From Hyaloscypha bicolor E (taxonomy: Eukaryota; Ascomycota; Leotiomycetes; Helotiales; Hyaloscyphaceae): 64,000 bases of DNA. The DNA lies in assembly GCF_002865645.1 (NCBI RefSeq), contig NW_020194693.1, forward strand, positions 1,302,001-1,366,000. Direction: 5' to 3'. This document shows, piece by piece, positions 48,467-60,500 of the stretch. Under the pieces are notes generated by a model that worked only from the letters and a program-made list of their open reading frames with translations, was not told the origin of the DNA and ran no database searches. Made by a program: the position numbers and the translations under genes. Each line of letters opens with the position of its first letter. Position 1 is the stretch's first letter.

Positions 48467-48770
48467 TATTGGTATAGCTATTCCTCTGGGAGTCACGTGT
48501 ATAGTCACGGGACACGGGATACGGGATATAGGCAATGGGTAATAGGATATGGGCAATAGGACATGGGATACGGGACATGGTTATATGACCTCGCGTCCTA
48601 TTAGTGACTCGACCAGTAAACTAGACCCCTTTAGGCTTAGCAGATTTAGAGATCGCATATTAATACTATAATACTATAATCCCTACTTCTGAATAACAAC
48701 TTCACTAACCTTATACAAATAGCACTTCCATGCCTATGTAACGGTACTATATATTCCTAGTAAACTAATA
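48467..48770 (+). repeat. Copia 3' LTR
   Basis: About 304 bp, keeps CACGTG and GGGACACGGGATACGGG; the least mutated of the three copies of this LTR in the window. Confidence 0.85.
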
Positions 48771-48775
48771 TAAAC

Positions 48776-51700
48776 ATTTATAATATAGTAATTAATAAAA
48801 CAAATATTAGTATTAATATTAAAATAATAAAATACTAGATTTTTTCCCGAATTATAAATTATAGCTTATATATTTATATAATATTTATAGGCTTTATTAT
48901 TAATAAAATATACTTTTCTAGTTATTTTTTTTGAATTTCTTTAATTATATAATTAAGAAATAGATTTTATAAACTATAGCTTACTTTTTATAAATAATAG
49001 CTCGAATTCTTATAATAATACTATTTATAGCTTTATTAATAAAGAAATAAATCTTAATTTTTATAAAGCGGAACTAAAACTATCTAATAATCTAATAATT
49101 AAAATATTATTATTAAAAGTATTAAAAATATAAGATAATTATATAAAATTATTATTTTATAATAAAAGAAATATAAGATTAAAAAGTATTTCTAAATAAG
49201 AAATAAAATGAGAAATAGCTAGTAATTTTCATATAATAAATAATACTGAATTTATAATTATAAGATTAAAAATAAAAACAAAAGGCCTTTTTATTTAATT
49301 TAGAAATAGTAGTTTACTAATTTTATATAGCTACTATTCTCGTTTTCTTATAGGATATTAAAGTCTATAAATATTAGTAAAAGAAGTTACTAAATAGATT
49401 ATTATTAAATAGGCCTTAATATATAATATATATATTATAAAAGATCTAATAAACTAATTCAGAAACTTAAACTAAATTTAAATATTTATTATTATAGTTA
49501 TTATATAAATAGTAAGCTAGTACTTATAGGCTATTATTACGGAAATTAAAATTACTATTATAGTTATTATAGCCTCTTTAGTAAAATCCGTTTTTATAAT
49601 TATAGTAGCCTCTATTATTATGAAACCGGGCTCTGGGTTTAGAAAGCAGATAGAATAGCTTTTAATCCGAGGATTCTAAACTAAGGAAGAAAGCTTATAA
49701 GTATAGGAGCTTGGTATTCTAAATACTAGCCCTAGCCGCATGCGTTATTGCAATCACGTAATACTAAATTTACTAGTAAAGCAGTAGAGTATAATATCTA
49801 TAATAGTTATTTTAATATTTATATCTATTATAATATTTTCTATAGTTATTATATTTATTATAATTCTTATATTTTCTATAGTAATTAAACTAATTTTAAT
49901 TATTATATAAGTATTAATTACTTTTATAATTATTATATATTTCTCGATTATAGCCTTTACTATTTTCTTTTTAATTTAGATATTATTAATTAAGCTATAT
50001 AATAATTAAAGTATTTAATTATTATTAATATAAGTTATTAAGAATTTATACTATAGCTTCTTATAAAATATAATAAGGAAAATTAATAAAATAAGAGTTT
50101 TTCTAGTTTTAGTAACTCTAGTTTCTATTATTTTAATAATTCTAATATAAATTATATTAGTTATATTAGCTATACTAGTTAGAATTATTAGTAAAGCTTT
50201 TTATATTTAATTTCTTAATTGTTTTATAAATAGAAATATACTAGTTTCTAGCTAATACTTTTTATATATAGATATTAGCTATAAATTATTTAATAATATT
50301 AGTACTATTAAGCTTAATTACTAGTTTAAAAATAGAATCGAGTTCTTTATAGAAATATTAGATAATTAGGTTCTTATTAACTTCTCTAGCTTTAATATAT
50401 AGAGCCTGCTTCTTATATAAATAGTTTTATATAAGAAGTTCGGATTTCTTATTAAAAGAATATTATATATAATTAGTTTCTTATAATATAATTAATATAT
50501 TTATTCGGAATTATATAATAAACTTAGTTATTTATAGCTAGTTAAATAATAATAAAAAGACTATTAAACTATAACTAAGCTACTTTCTTTATAGCTTTAG
50601 AAAACAAGCTAAGAATTACCTTTTTATTATATAGCTCTATTATATATTTTAAGTAATTAATATATAATATAACTTGAATAGTATTATTATATTAGAGATT
50701 ATTAGTCTTAAGCTTATTAATATACTAGATTTCGGATTATTTTATAGAAGTATTTTAATATTACTATTATTATTATAATTAGTATTTTCCTTAATTAGAT
50801 GAATTAAAATATATAGAACTATTTCGGAATTGTTTTATAAAAGCTATAAATTAACTAATATTAGTAATATAGCTATTTCTATTTATAAGATCCTATATAG
50901 CTCTAATATAGTTTAAAGTATAGATCTCTAGTTTAATAATATAGATAGTAGCTATAGCTATTATCTTATTAGTATTATTAAAGACTTCTATTATTTTAAG
51001 ATTTAAATAATTTATATAGATTTATTTCTAAGCCATTTTAATAAAGGCTATATTTTTAGTCTATTACTTTATAGTATATTTTATATTTCTTATAGAAATA
51101 GCTATATTATCTAGTATTTCTAAAGTAAATCTTTTTAGTAAATCTTTTTAGTATTTTCGAAAGATTAAAGAGAAATAAATAGGCTTAAATAAGAATTTTA
51201 GATCTAGCCTTAGCTAGACTAGTAATAATTATTATAAGCGGATAAATAATAAGTATATAAGGTTTTAATAAGACAGAGAATACTATTTAAATAGTAAATT
51301 CTCGGAAATAGGAGATTTATCTTATATAGGCTCTTAGTAGTTCTAAAGAGCCAGACGAGATATAATAGATTAAGGTATAGCTAAATAAGAAATAGCTTAA
51401 GGAAATAGAAATATAGTAGTTTGAGGTCTTATTTTTATAGGTTAAGGAGCTTTCAAAAGAGAAATAGAAACGGTTAAGGTAGGTTTCGAAATAATAGGGA
51501 AAGCTAGAGAGGGTTCTATTTGAGAGGGTCCTGCTAGGGAGAGTTCTAAAGGCTTCTTCCGGAATTAGCTATCTACTTCTCAAGCTCTATACTTTTAATT
51601 CTTTTAATTTCCAGTCAATATCTAGCTAATCTATAAGAAATGTTATAGTATAGTACATATAGTATAACTACTAAAGACTATATAATTCTTCGATTAGTAA

Positions 51701-52006
51701 TTTGGATTCGAATTGATAGCGGATTGAGAGGTATATGGGGGTTAGTTAGAATCGCGAATCTGGTTACGTATACGAAAATTGGGCTTTTTCTTGAAAAAAG
51801 GAGGTCAACTCAAGAATCTTGGGGTATTACTACCATATTACGACCCGTGGCTGGTGTTCTGGAAGCAGAATCAGCTATATTGGGTGTATATGTAAAACGT
51901 CTAAAGAGAGAAAAGAAGAGAGGAGCGGGGAGCTCGAGCTAAGTACAGGGTGCCACGCTAGGGCCAGGTCATGTGACGCTGACGTCACAACAGCACTCTT
52001 CCTACA
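48776..52006. other. AT-rich relic region, no identifiable element
   Basis: Mostly heavily AT-shifted sequence. A patch of more normal composition lies near 49.62-49.77 kb, and from about 51.2 kb the G content on the plus strand rises. I found no LTR pair, TIR or readable protein with confidence. From 51.7 kb the composition becomes normal, without a clear gene until the NLR relic. Confidence 0.4.
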
Positions 52007-53391
52007 GAGTGGCCAGGCCAGGAATCCATCCAATGTCTGGTTCGCAAGTCTGGCGGTCTCTTCATTTGGGCTGCAACTGCCTGTTGATTTATCCGCGAAG
52101 GTAAAGGACGCGCCGCAGAACGACTAGGCATGATCGAGGGCGGCGGCTCCTCTGTTAAAGGACCTGAACAGAAACTGAACGAGATATACATCACCGTCCT
52201 CGAGAACTCTGTTGGCCATGACTACGATGATGAAGAGAGAGAGGATTCGTACGAAATGCTGAGAAAAGTTCTTGGAAGTATCGTTATTCTCTTTGCGCCC
52301 CTCTCTACCCAATCTTTGACCAGGTTGCTCGATATCCCAAAAATAAAAGTCGACCAGACGTTGGAAGATCTACATGCCATCCTGGATATCCCAAAGCTGC
52401 AAAATCGCCTGATCCGTCTCCATCATCCTTCATTTCCTGACTTCCTTCTCGACAAAGACAGGTGCGGTAATCACTTCTGGGTAAATGGGAAGCAAGCACA
52501 CGAAGCTTTAGCCATGAGCTGTATACAGCTTATGTCAACTTCTCCGAAGCAAGACATCTGTGGCTTAGACGCTCCCGGCGTGCCTGTAACCGACGTTGCA
52601 AACAGTCGAGTGGAGCAGTGTCTTCCTTCTGAGCTTCAGTATATATGTCTCCACTGGATTCAGCATCTCCAGAAGAGCAGTATATAGCTTTGCGACAATG
52701 GCAAAGTACATCGGTTCTTGCAGAAGCATCTTCTTCACTGGTTTGAGGCCCTGGGATGGATAGGGAAGGTCTCTAAAGCGATTTATGCCATTGCTTCCTT
52801 AGAGTCTATTACAATGGTAAGCAAGCCCTAGCGCGATATTAATATTTAGTTAATATTTAATCCTAGGCTTGTAACTATCCACAAGTAACTAAATTTGTCC
52901 ATAATGCAAAGCGATTCGTCCTCTATAATAGGTCAGTAATCGAGCAAGCTCCCTTTCAGGTATACTCGAGCGCACTCGTATTTGCGCCGCTAATGAGCAT
53001 AGTGAGAAAGCAGTTCAAAGACAGCGTACCTCAATAGATACGAAGATTACCAAAGGTTGAGAATAATTGGAATGCATTATTACAAACGCTCGAAGGCCAT
53101 TTAAGTCCTATTGACGCCATAGCCTTCTCGCCGGACGGCAAGCTACTAGCGTCGGTATCGGGCGACGAGCCATTGTCGCAATTATACGGCAGCACTATTA
53201 AGCTGTGGGATGCCGGCTCGGGAGAGGTTCTACTGACGCTCAAGGGCCATCACGTTAAGCTGTGGGGCGGTATGGAAAATATTCTTTGGCTTCCTTCTGA
53301 GCATCGAGCAAACTATATCGCTGTTTACGGGAACATTATTGGTTTTTGTTATCCGTCTGGACGAGTGACATTTATAGAGTTTAGTTTCTAA
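52007..53391 (+). pseudogene. NACHT-WD40-type NLR (STAND) relic
   Basis: From 52007 the frame reads EWPGQESIQCLVRKSGGLFI then WAATAC, stop (TGA 52085-52087), and continues into a 186-codon open part whose start ATG (52130) is internal to the family. It holds the region after the NACHT domain (DEIYITVL-like, LHAILDIPK, LHHPSFPDFLLDKDRCG, LMSTSPKQDICGLDAPG, LPSELQYICLHWIQHL). A second stop (TAG 52685-52687) replaces Gln, an intron of 50 bp is likely at 52817-52866, and a third stop (TAG) replaces Trp in VPQ-stop-IRRLP. One WD40 unit follows (LEGHLSPIDAIAFSPDGKLL, then IKLWDAGSGE), then a shortened second. The P-loop part of NACHT is missing and the WD40 array is collapsed. Intact relatives are heterokaryon-incompatibility or immune-type receptors. 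Confidence 0.82.
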
Positions 53392-53601
53392 ATATTCTCT
53401 TCTCCTACTCCCCGCCCACCTCCGTTATAGATGACGTCCTTTTATAGTATAAGAGCAACGAGATTAGCAATTCCTTATTGGAAAGAAAATCAGTGTGCCC
53501 CTGCCAACCCCCGCAACACCCCTGTTTTGCTCGCGTTGCATTCCTAAGACATGGGTATATGCCCAAAGGGGAAATAACAGGAGGCCAACTCTGATTAGAA
53601 C

Positions 53602-53646
53602 GCATAAGCACCCTCTCTGGGTAAACCCTAGAACGGGTGCTTATGC
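53602..53646. repeat. Perfect 12-bp inverted repeat
   Basis: GCATAAGCACCC (53602-53613) and GGGTGCTTATGC (53635-53646) are perfectly complementary around a 21-nt loop. It could be a hairpin terminator-like structure or the end of a small element. Confidence 0.6.
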
Positions 53647-53876
53647 AATTGCAATTGAGAATTGGATTCCCTTCTAGCCCCCTTCCCCCACGTATAGTAA
53701 GCTAAATTCTGTAATTTTATTATAAAGTAAGACTTTCTTTTTCGGCTATTTTTAGCCCGTAGCGTGCGCACAGAAGGTGAGCAAGACGTACGTCCCTCTG
53801 TGCCTTTCTTACCTTCGCTTAGGAAGTATATCCTCAAGGTATACGCTCCTGTAAGGTGCCGAAGGTGCCGAACGCC

Positions 53877-54043
53877 GTGCCCCTAGCCTACTAAGCTCCT
53901 AGTATTAGTAGAGAATATACTTTAAATATAGATGTGCTTCGTACGCAGATGTATCCCGTGCCCCATACGCCGTAACGCGCCGGAGGCGCGGTACGGGGTG
54001 CCCCTAGCCTATTAAGGTCCTAATATTTGTAGAGATAAGCTTT
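53877..54043. repeat. Direct duplication, 121-bp period, with a GC-rich hairpin between the copies
   Basis: The segment starting GTGCCCCTAGCCTACTAAG (53877-53923) recurs with changes at 53998-54043. Between them CGTAACGCGCC, GGA, GGCGCGGTACG (about 53971-53995) forms a near-perfect hairpin. Confidence 0.5.
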
Positions 54044-54483
54044 AGAACTCCCAGAACTAGTACTCTGTCTAGTTAGTGATATTTAATTAGAAATACAACG
54101 GGCTTTGAAATCAATGGCTCTAAAGGACATAGGTGAAGTGCATTAAAGGTTGTATTAAGTATATATAGTAATATTTAAGGATTGGGGGAAAGCAAAAAGT
54201 AGATGATTATAATCAAGGGACTAGAGTCTACCGTCAGCCATAGGTGGGTCAGCGAGCTGCTGGCACGTGCTAAAACCTTTAATCCTCAGGCAGAAGTTTA
54301 ATTCTGTTATGTTGTCACGTGTTGATCTCACGTAACCTATACTTACTTAGTTTACCGAGCACATCCGAGCCTTCAGCTCTCTATTATCGATATTATATTA
54401 CATACACCTGCATTTCATGCAACATATGTGATGTAGTGGAAATAACGCCGATGGCGCCGACGTGACGAAATTCTCAGGCAGGA

Positions 54484-54506
54484 GTCTCCCTATACAGCAG
54501 GGAGAC
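54484..54506. repeat. Short perfect hairpin
   Basis: GTCTCCCT and AGGGAGAC flank a 7-nt loop (ATACAGC). Significance unknown. Confidence 0.5.
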
Positions 54507-54807
54507 AAGCGAATTCAGGGGTCTAGAATGAGGCTAACCATAGAGGGTTAGTGTCTATCAGATATGGGTTAAAAATAAAATCACTCAGTGTTCGGAACTG
54601 AAGCCGATTTCGAACTTTACTATATACCTTTTTTATATTAAAAAAAAAAAGTAGAAAATTATTTCTTTTTAAATTATATAAAAAAGATAGTAAATAGTAA
54701 TATATAAAGGTCGTGGGTAAGAACTATAAACTAGAGTTGTGAGGAAAGTTATAGTTTTAGTGAGGCGAGAAGTGCGAAGTGGCGAGTGGCGAGTTGCGCT
54801 GGGACTA

Positions 54808-54903
54808 ATCGTGCGTCGAGACTAGCACTAAAGCCCCTGCGTCCCTGCGGGTTTAGTGCGTATCAGCGATACGGTCAAAAATCAGCGATACGGTCATTTT
54901 TTT
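54808..54903 (+). repeat. Left TIR of the Fot1-like element
   Basis: 96 bp, identical to the inverted 57225-57320; includes paired 16-bp repeats ATCAGCGATACGGTCA. Confidence 0.92.
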
Positions 54904-55390
54904 AGAATACCAATTTTCCTAATTTTAGTGAAAATCAGAGAAAAATATTTTACAGTTTATATGGAGTTTATACTATATTTAATAAATTAAATTCTCTTAC
55001 TTTCATATTACATATGTATATAGTAAAAAATGGTGGAAATATTACATACTTCACCTTACTAGCGACCCCTCCCAAAATGCTACCAACTTAGAAATCAATT
55101 AATTACAGAATAACTATATCCTAAATCGTATACCCAATAATAGTCTCCTCTCTACTAGCTTCCAATCTGACTATATAACCAAAGCCATTATCATAAAATA
55201 AAGGGGGAGGGGATAGTAGTCTAACAAAACCAAGCTCCCTAGCTAGCATTTCCACCCGCATATTACCAAACTCACTAACCTATTCCTCCTAGTATCCGGG
55301 AGAAGCTAGCCTAAAATCTATCTTATTCGCATAAAAGAGCTCTATCTTGCAATTAATTTGCCTCTGTTCTGCCTATTTTACTATTAATTT

Positions 55391-57185
55391 TTAGTAGTGA
55401 GCCTTTAGACTAGTTTTACCATATTTAATAAATAGTAGTTTATCCCTATAGCCAAAGGGCTCCCCTAAATTATACGGAGCTATTTCCTCCCGAGTACGTC
55501 TCCTATATAGAAGCTTACTAGTAATATGCTTTGTAATATAGGTATTAGTCTCCCTGATTCGGCAATTTAGGTAGGTATTAGTATTCATCTCTTTAGGAAT
55601 AAAGAGAGACTCTCTGCGATATGCGATTTGACGTATAGCCGAACCCTTGGATATAACTCTATACTTTTGTATATACTTTCTGCCCTTCTTATCTAGCTTA
55701 TTATACTATTCCTGGAGTACTACCTTTTCCCTTACAAGCTCTCTTTCCATAATTAGCCCAGCCTTAATTAGCTTAGGCTTAGTCGACTTCTGGTATATCC
55801 TCTAAGATCTCCAAAAACTTGGTATAAGAGCGTATTTCTTATTATCCTTTATAAGGATAAAATAATCGTCTAAACATTAATATATATAGGTATTATATAT
55901 TATATGATTTATAGAGGTAGGGGGGTTTTGGAAAGGTTTTAATAATAGAGGGATTTGCGGGGGTAAAGGCTCGATTTGCTTGTCTACTATAAAATTAGCC
56001 TATATTACTATATAAATTACTAATTAATAAACCTTCTTTTGGTTCGAATTAAGCTAGCTTCTCGTATATATACCATATTATATTAGGTCCTAATAGGCCC
56101 GCTTTGGTAAAGGCACTAATAATAGTCCTATATTTGAATGTCCTCCTATAAACCGTCTGGTATGCCCCTAGAAAATCAAGCTTGGTATAAATAATATTAC
56201 TATACTAAATCTTATTATAAATACTAATTTAATACCAGTACTTGAGAGATTAAAAGAGGCCAATATTGAGCGGTTAAAGGAGATATGTACTATATAGTAG
56301 TAGTTAAAAGGGGACGATCTTGTGGGACTAGTAATAATATAAGAACTCGTCTAAAGTATGGGAGCCATATCCGTCAAAAATCAACATCCTCTATTTGCCT
56401 TGTATATATTAATATATCTGATTATGGAAGTACTTAATATATTTCAGGCTTAGAGTATTGTTTAAATACCCAGTAGAGCTCGTAGCAAAGACTAATTCGG
56501 TATCCAGATTATTATTAAAGTATACCTCTACCAGGATCTTCTCCTTTAAAATAAGGAATAGTATAATTACTTTGCCCCCAGCGGATACAGTTTTGATTAT
56601 AGTAAGTGATTCTCGATTATCGGGATCTGCCAAGTAGATAGCTTTCGTATTAAGGTATATAATAACGATCTTTCTATTTAAAACGCTAATACAAAAGCCC
56701 GTTTCGTCCATATTCCATATGTCTTCAAAGCAGATCCCATACTTCTCTAATACCCCATAATACTCCGTAAAATGCTCTTCCAGATCCTTCTTTCGATATG
56801 CCGCCTTCCGCTCTTGTACTAGTGTCTTTATGCAAAGGGTTTTAAACCATTATTATGCCTATAGGCGGTTCACTTGGTAGGTGGAAGCACTATCCCCAAG
56901 GATCTTATTAGCCGCCGCCCGTACTGTCTTGAGATCAGCTCTATGGCCTAAATAGATCATAAAATTAATAAATTGCTTTAGGGCCTCCTCCTGATCAGGA
57001 TTAAGGACCTTGTTGAGGCCCCCTTTGGTGTTTTGTGGTATGCGGCCAGCCAAATACGCTTTCCAGAGGCGTAATTTGACCCTGAATTAACGCGCAATCG
57101 TAGATTTTTTGACGTGTGGGTTCCTGGTATAGAAATCGGAGGCCTGGGCCATCCTTTTCTCTTCTTCTGGGTCGAATTTGGCCAT
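55391..57185 (-). pseudogene. Fot1/pogo transposase (CENP-B HTH and DDE_1), inactivated
   Basis: ATG at 57185-57183 gives MAKFDPEEEKRMAQASDFYT, then an in-frame TAA, then the HTH region (PDQEEALKQFINFM, TVRAAANKILGDSA). The catalytic core follows: MDETGF at 56711, KAIYLADPDNRESLT, the second Asp in FDGYGSH near 56361-56384, and the downstream KAGLLGPN. The C-terminal 65 codons (55588-55391) are open but in a different frame, so there is at least one frameshift as well as several TAG stops. Full length would be about 590 codons, close to Fot1. It cannot encode an active protein as it stands. Confidence 0.88.
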
Positions 57186-57224
57186 GGTATTAATATTTAA
57201 TCAATTAAAATCGATATAATAGTA

Positions 57225-57320
57225 AAAAAAATGACCGTATCGCTGATTTTTGACCGTATCGCTGATACGCACTAAACCCGCAGGGACGCAGGGGCTTTAG
57301 TGCTAGTCTCGACGCACGAT
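57225..57320 (-). repeat. Right TIR of the Fot1-like element
   Basis: Inverted identical copy of 54808-54903, ending GACGCACGAT before the TA duplication. Confidence 0.92.
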
Positions 57321-57322
57321 TA

Positions 57323-57530
57323 GTGAGCCTAACCGCTTTCCCCACCAATACCATCTGCGCACTTGGTCGCTGTGGCTACCGGTAGCCATCGGTATTAGGC
57401 CCCAATCTGCCTCTCATGCCTCAACTTTCAATTCTGGTCCTTAAACAGTTCTTTGGTACTTGTCCTGACTCTCGCGATCCTTCGCCAGCACACGCAATCA
57501 CACCTAGAATCATATACGGACAGTACGGTC
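57323..57530. promoter_or_regulatory. Short upstream region of the NLR gene next to the transposon end
   Basis: Only 208 bp separate the Fot1-like element from the NLR start codon, so the original promoter has been displaced upstream or the element now forms part of it. CACGTCAAAAAATC-like and TATA-like words lie inside the transposon. Inference from layout. Confidence 0.45.
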
Positions 57531-60500
57531 ATGGACGGATTGTCAGCCTTGTCGGTTGCTGCGAGTGTCATTCAGTTCGTTGAGTTTGGCTGCAACCTCC
57601 TATGCAAGAGCCAGGAGATTTATAAATCAGCTCATGGAGCATCGATTCAACAGATAGAGTGTGAGGTCGCTACCAAGCGTCTTCGAGAGTTGAGCGTAAC
57701 ATTAAAGCAATCCCTCGAACTGCATACTGCGTCGCCAACCGAACACTCTAAGGCTCTTGATGGCATCTGCAATGACTGTCTCGCCGTCTCAGATGAATTG
57801 ATTCTGCGTTTTGACAGACTACGGTTACCAGATGGGGACAGACATCGGAAGTGGAAAAGCTTTCGGCAGGCTCTTAAAACGGTGTGGTCGAAGGCTGCAG
57901 TCGACGAGCTTGCCGCGAGACTAGAAGCCCACAAAAAGGAGCTTGACTCGCACCTACTTGCCTCTCTAAGGTAATATGCAATACTTTCGTAGCCTGTCTG
58001 CATTGATACCGATGCCAATTCATACTGACCGACTTTGTACAGTGAGAGGTTCCACAGTCTTTCCATTTTACAAAATAAGAATTTCGAAATTCTCGACTCG
58101 ACCTTGAAGCAAGGTATCGAAGGCGTCGTGAAACAACTCAGGATAATACACTACAAGCTTGAAGAAAAGCGCGAGGATATTGTCGACGAATGGTTCTTAG
58201 ATAACCTCAAATTCGAGACAATGGCACATAGACACGAGTCAATTAGAGACGCTCACGAGAAAACATTCTCCTGGATCTTCCACCGCCCTACGGCTGGTCA
58301 AGGGGCCTCGAGCGCTACAGCATATCCCAGACCTTGGAGCAGTTTTGCGGACTGGCTGCGTGCCGATGGATCTATTTACTGGATAAACGGCAAAGCAGGC
58401 TCTGGAAAGTCGACGCTGATGAGGTTTATAACCCACCATTCGGAGACAACGGCTCTTCTGAAGGCCTGGGCAGGAACAGCAGATCTTCAAGTGGCATCTT
58501 TCTACTTCTGGAACGGCGGAGCTTCGGAACAGCGATCTTTTGATGGGCTCTTGCGAACTTTGTTGTTCCAAATTCTACAGGACTGCAAACATCTCATTCG
58601 CCACATCTTTCGGGAAGAATGGGACAATGCGTTTGCACTGGCGTCGAAGAAAGAGACCTTGCACCATTCACCGTGGAGCTTCAACAGACTAGAGAAAGCA
58701 TTTGAAGAACTTGCAAACCTCACTTTCAATGCGTTGAACTCGTTCAAACTTTGTTTGTTCATTGACGGTCTTGATGAATTCGAAGGCGACCACCTGCTTA
58801 TGATCGAGCTTTTGCAAAGGATTGTCCAAAAGCCATGTGTGAAGGTGTGCGTTTCCAGTCGGCCGTGGCTAGTCTTTGAGCAAAGCTTCCACTCATGTAG
58901 CCACCTTCGATTACAGGACTTGACTTATCCAGATATCAGCAAGTACGTCTCTGATTTGTTTTGCATCAATCCGAGGATGCGACAACTCACAAGGAAGAGC
59001 CAAGAACTTGCAAAAATATTCAAGCAAGAGATCGTATTAAAGGCAAATGGGGTCTTCTTATGGGTTCGACTTGTTGTTCCGTCCATTCTGGATGGCTTGG
59101 GGAATTATGATGAGATTGCCGATCTTCGCAGAAGACTGAAACTTATACCTCCGGATCTCGATACCTTGTACAGCCACATGTTAGATTCAATTGAGCCAGT
59201 GTATCTGATTCAAGCTTCGAGAATCTTTCAGATCTTCAATGCAATTTCAGATCTCGGCCTGCGGCCCACGGTGTTGATGCTCGAGCAGGCTGTGGGAGCC
59301 ACGTATGGGCAAGCTGTGAGAGGAAACGCTAGCACTATGGGCGACGAGGAAATTGGAGCAAGATGTGAGAGAATGACTGCCCATCTAAAGGCTCGTTGTC
59401 AAGGTTTGCTTGAAGTCCATGATATCCATGACCGAAAGTGGGAGGATGCTTTCGAGGATGCTTACGAGGATGATGATACCCTCGACGACACTCTCGACAA
59501 TACTCTTGACAACACTCTTGACGATACACCAATTGAAAGAACAATAACCAGAACAGCCGAAAGAACAATCGAGGAAACCCGGACAGACTTGAAGGTTTTT
59601 TACCTCCATCGTACTGTTAAGGACTTCTTGAATAGCGATGCCATTCAAAGGAGACTAGTTTCAATTTCAGGAGCCGAGCAGGAATTTGATCCACATGCGT
59701 CACTTCTCATGTCATATGTCATAATGCTAAAGAGGTGTAAATGCTTATTGCTCGACAAGATTTCCCAACCCGCAAATGAGCGTGTATGGCTAGTCCTAAG
59801 AGATGCGTTTTCGTCAGCTAACATCGCCCAATCAGCGAAAAGAACCAGAGTACCCCGCCTTATGGCTCTGCTGGACGCTCTCTATCAGTGGTCGGAAAAT
59901 TGGTGGCTAGAAGACATTGAAGACGGAAGTTGTGTCGAAGGCTTTGCACACTATATTGTTACGGGATTTCGAAATTCCTTCCTAGCACTCGCTGTATGTT
60001 TTGGACTCAGCTCATTTATCGACCATCACCTAGAAGAGGAAGATCCCTTGTCGATCGAGCCGGAATCCGCGCCATTACTGGACTATGCCGTCGGTCTTCA
60101 TCAACCTCTTAAACGTTACTTACATCCAGCAATAAACTCTATCCCTTCCAGTATGATAGAAGTACTTTTACGACATCACAAAGATTTTCAACAAAGCCCG
60201 GAAAATGACAATTCACCGTGGGCCTACAGTGTGTTCCGCGCCTGGAGGCACTTTCTCGACACTCTTAGAGATGCCCGTGAGCATGACAGCCTAGAAGAGT
60301 TGAGTAACAAAGCACGGATATTCAAGCTCTTCTTGGGATACGGTGCAAATATCAACATCGACTGCCGCAGCTTGGGATATGAACCAGACCGACGTGGACG
60401 ATGTTCTCTTGGCATGGTCATCGACGCTGTATTTACTCCTGATCTTCCTGACGAGGCTGCCAAACTACAAGAAGAGTTAGAGAATAGGAGAATTATTAGA

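Larger units (their letters stand above)
42442..48770 (+). mobile_element. Ty1/Copia LTR retrotransposon, structurally complete, RIP-inactivated
   Basis: 6329 bp between LTRs of about 303 bp (42442-42744 and 48467-48770), flanked by the 5-bp duplication TAAAC (42437-42441 and 48771-48775). The 3' LTR begins TATTGGTATAGC, i.e. the usual TGTTGG start after one transition. The order gag, protease, integrase, reverse transcriptase, RNase H is the Copia order. Confidence 0.88.
53392..54805. other. Non-coding stretch with several inverted and direct repeats
   Basis: Mixed composition, no supportable gene. It contains the hairpins and duplication listed separately, and a poly-A run near 54642. Probably layered remnants of small elements between the NLR relic and the Fot1-like transposon. 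Confidence 0.4.
54808..57320 (-). mobile_element. Fot1/pogo-family DNA transposon, lightly mutated
   Basis: 2513 bp with identical 96-bp terminal inverted repeats starting ATCGTGCGTCGAGACTAGC, flanked by TA on both sides (54806-54807 and 57321-57322). Each TIR carries two direct copies of ATCAGCGATACGGTCA, probably transposase-binding units. The interior has a CENP-B/pogo-type transposase gene on the minus strand. TIR identity suggests a much younger insertion than the retroelements to the left. Confidence 0.93.

Noticed and set aside
51724..51942. 72-codon plus-strand frame upstream of the NLR relic
   Set aside because: No similarity to the NLR and no motif; low-complexity Lys/Arg end.
57453..57530. 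Upstream in-frame ATG for the NLR gene
   Set aside because: It adds 26 residues without family similarity; the second Met gives the standard STAND N-terminus MDGLSALSVAAS.
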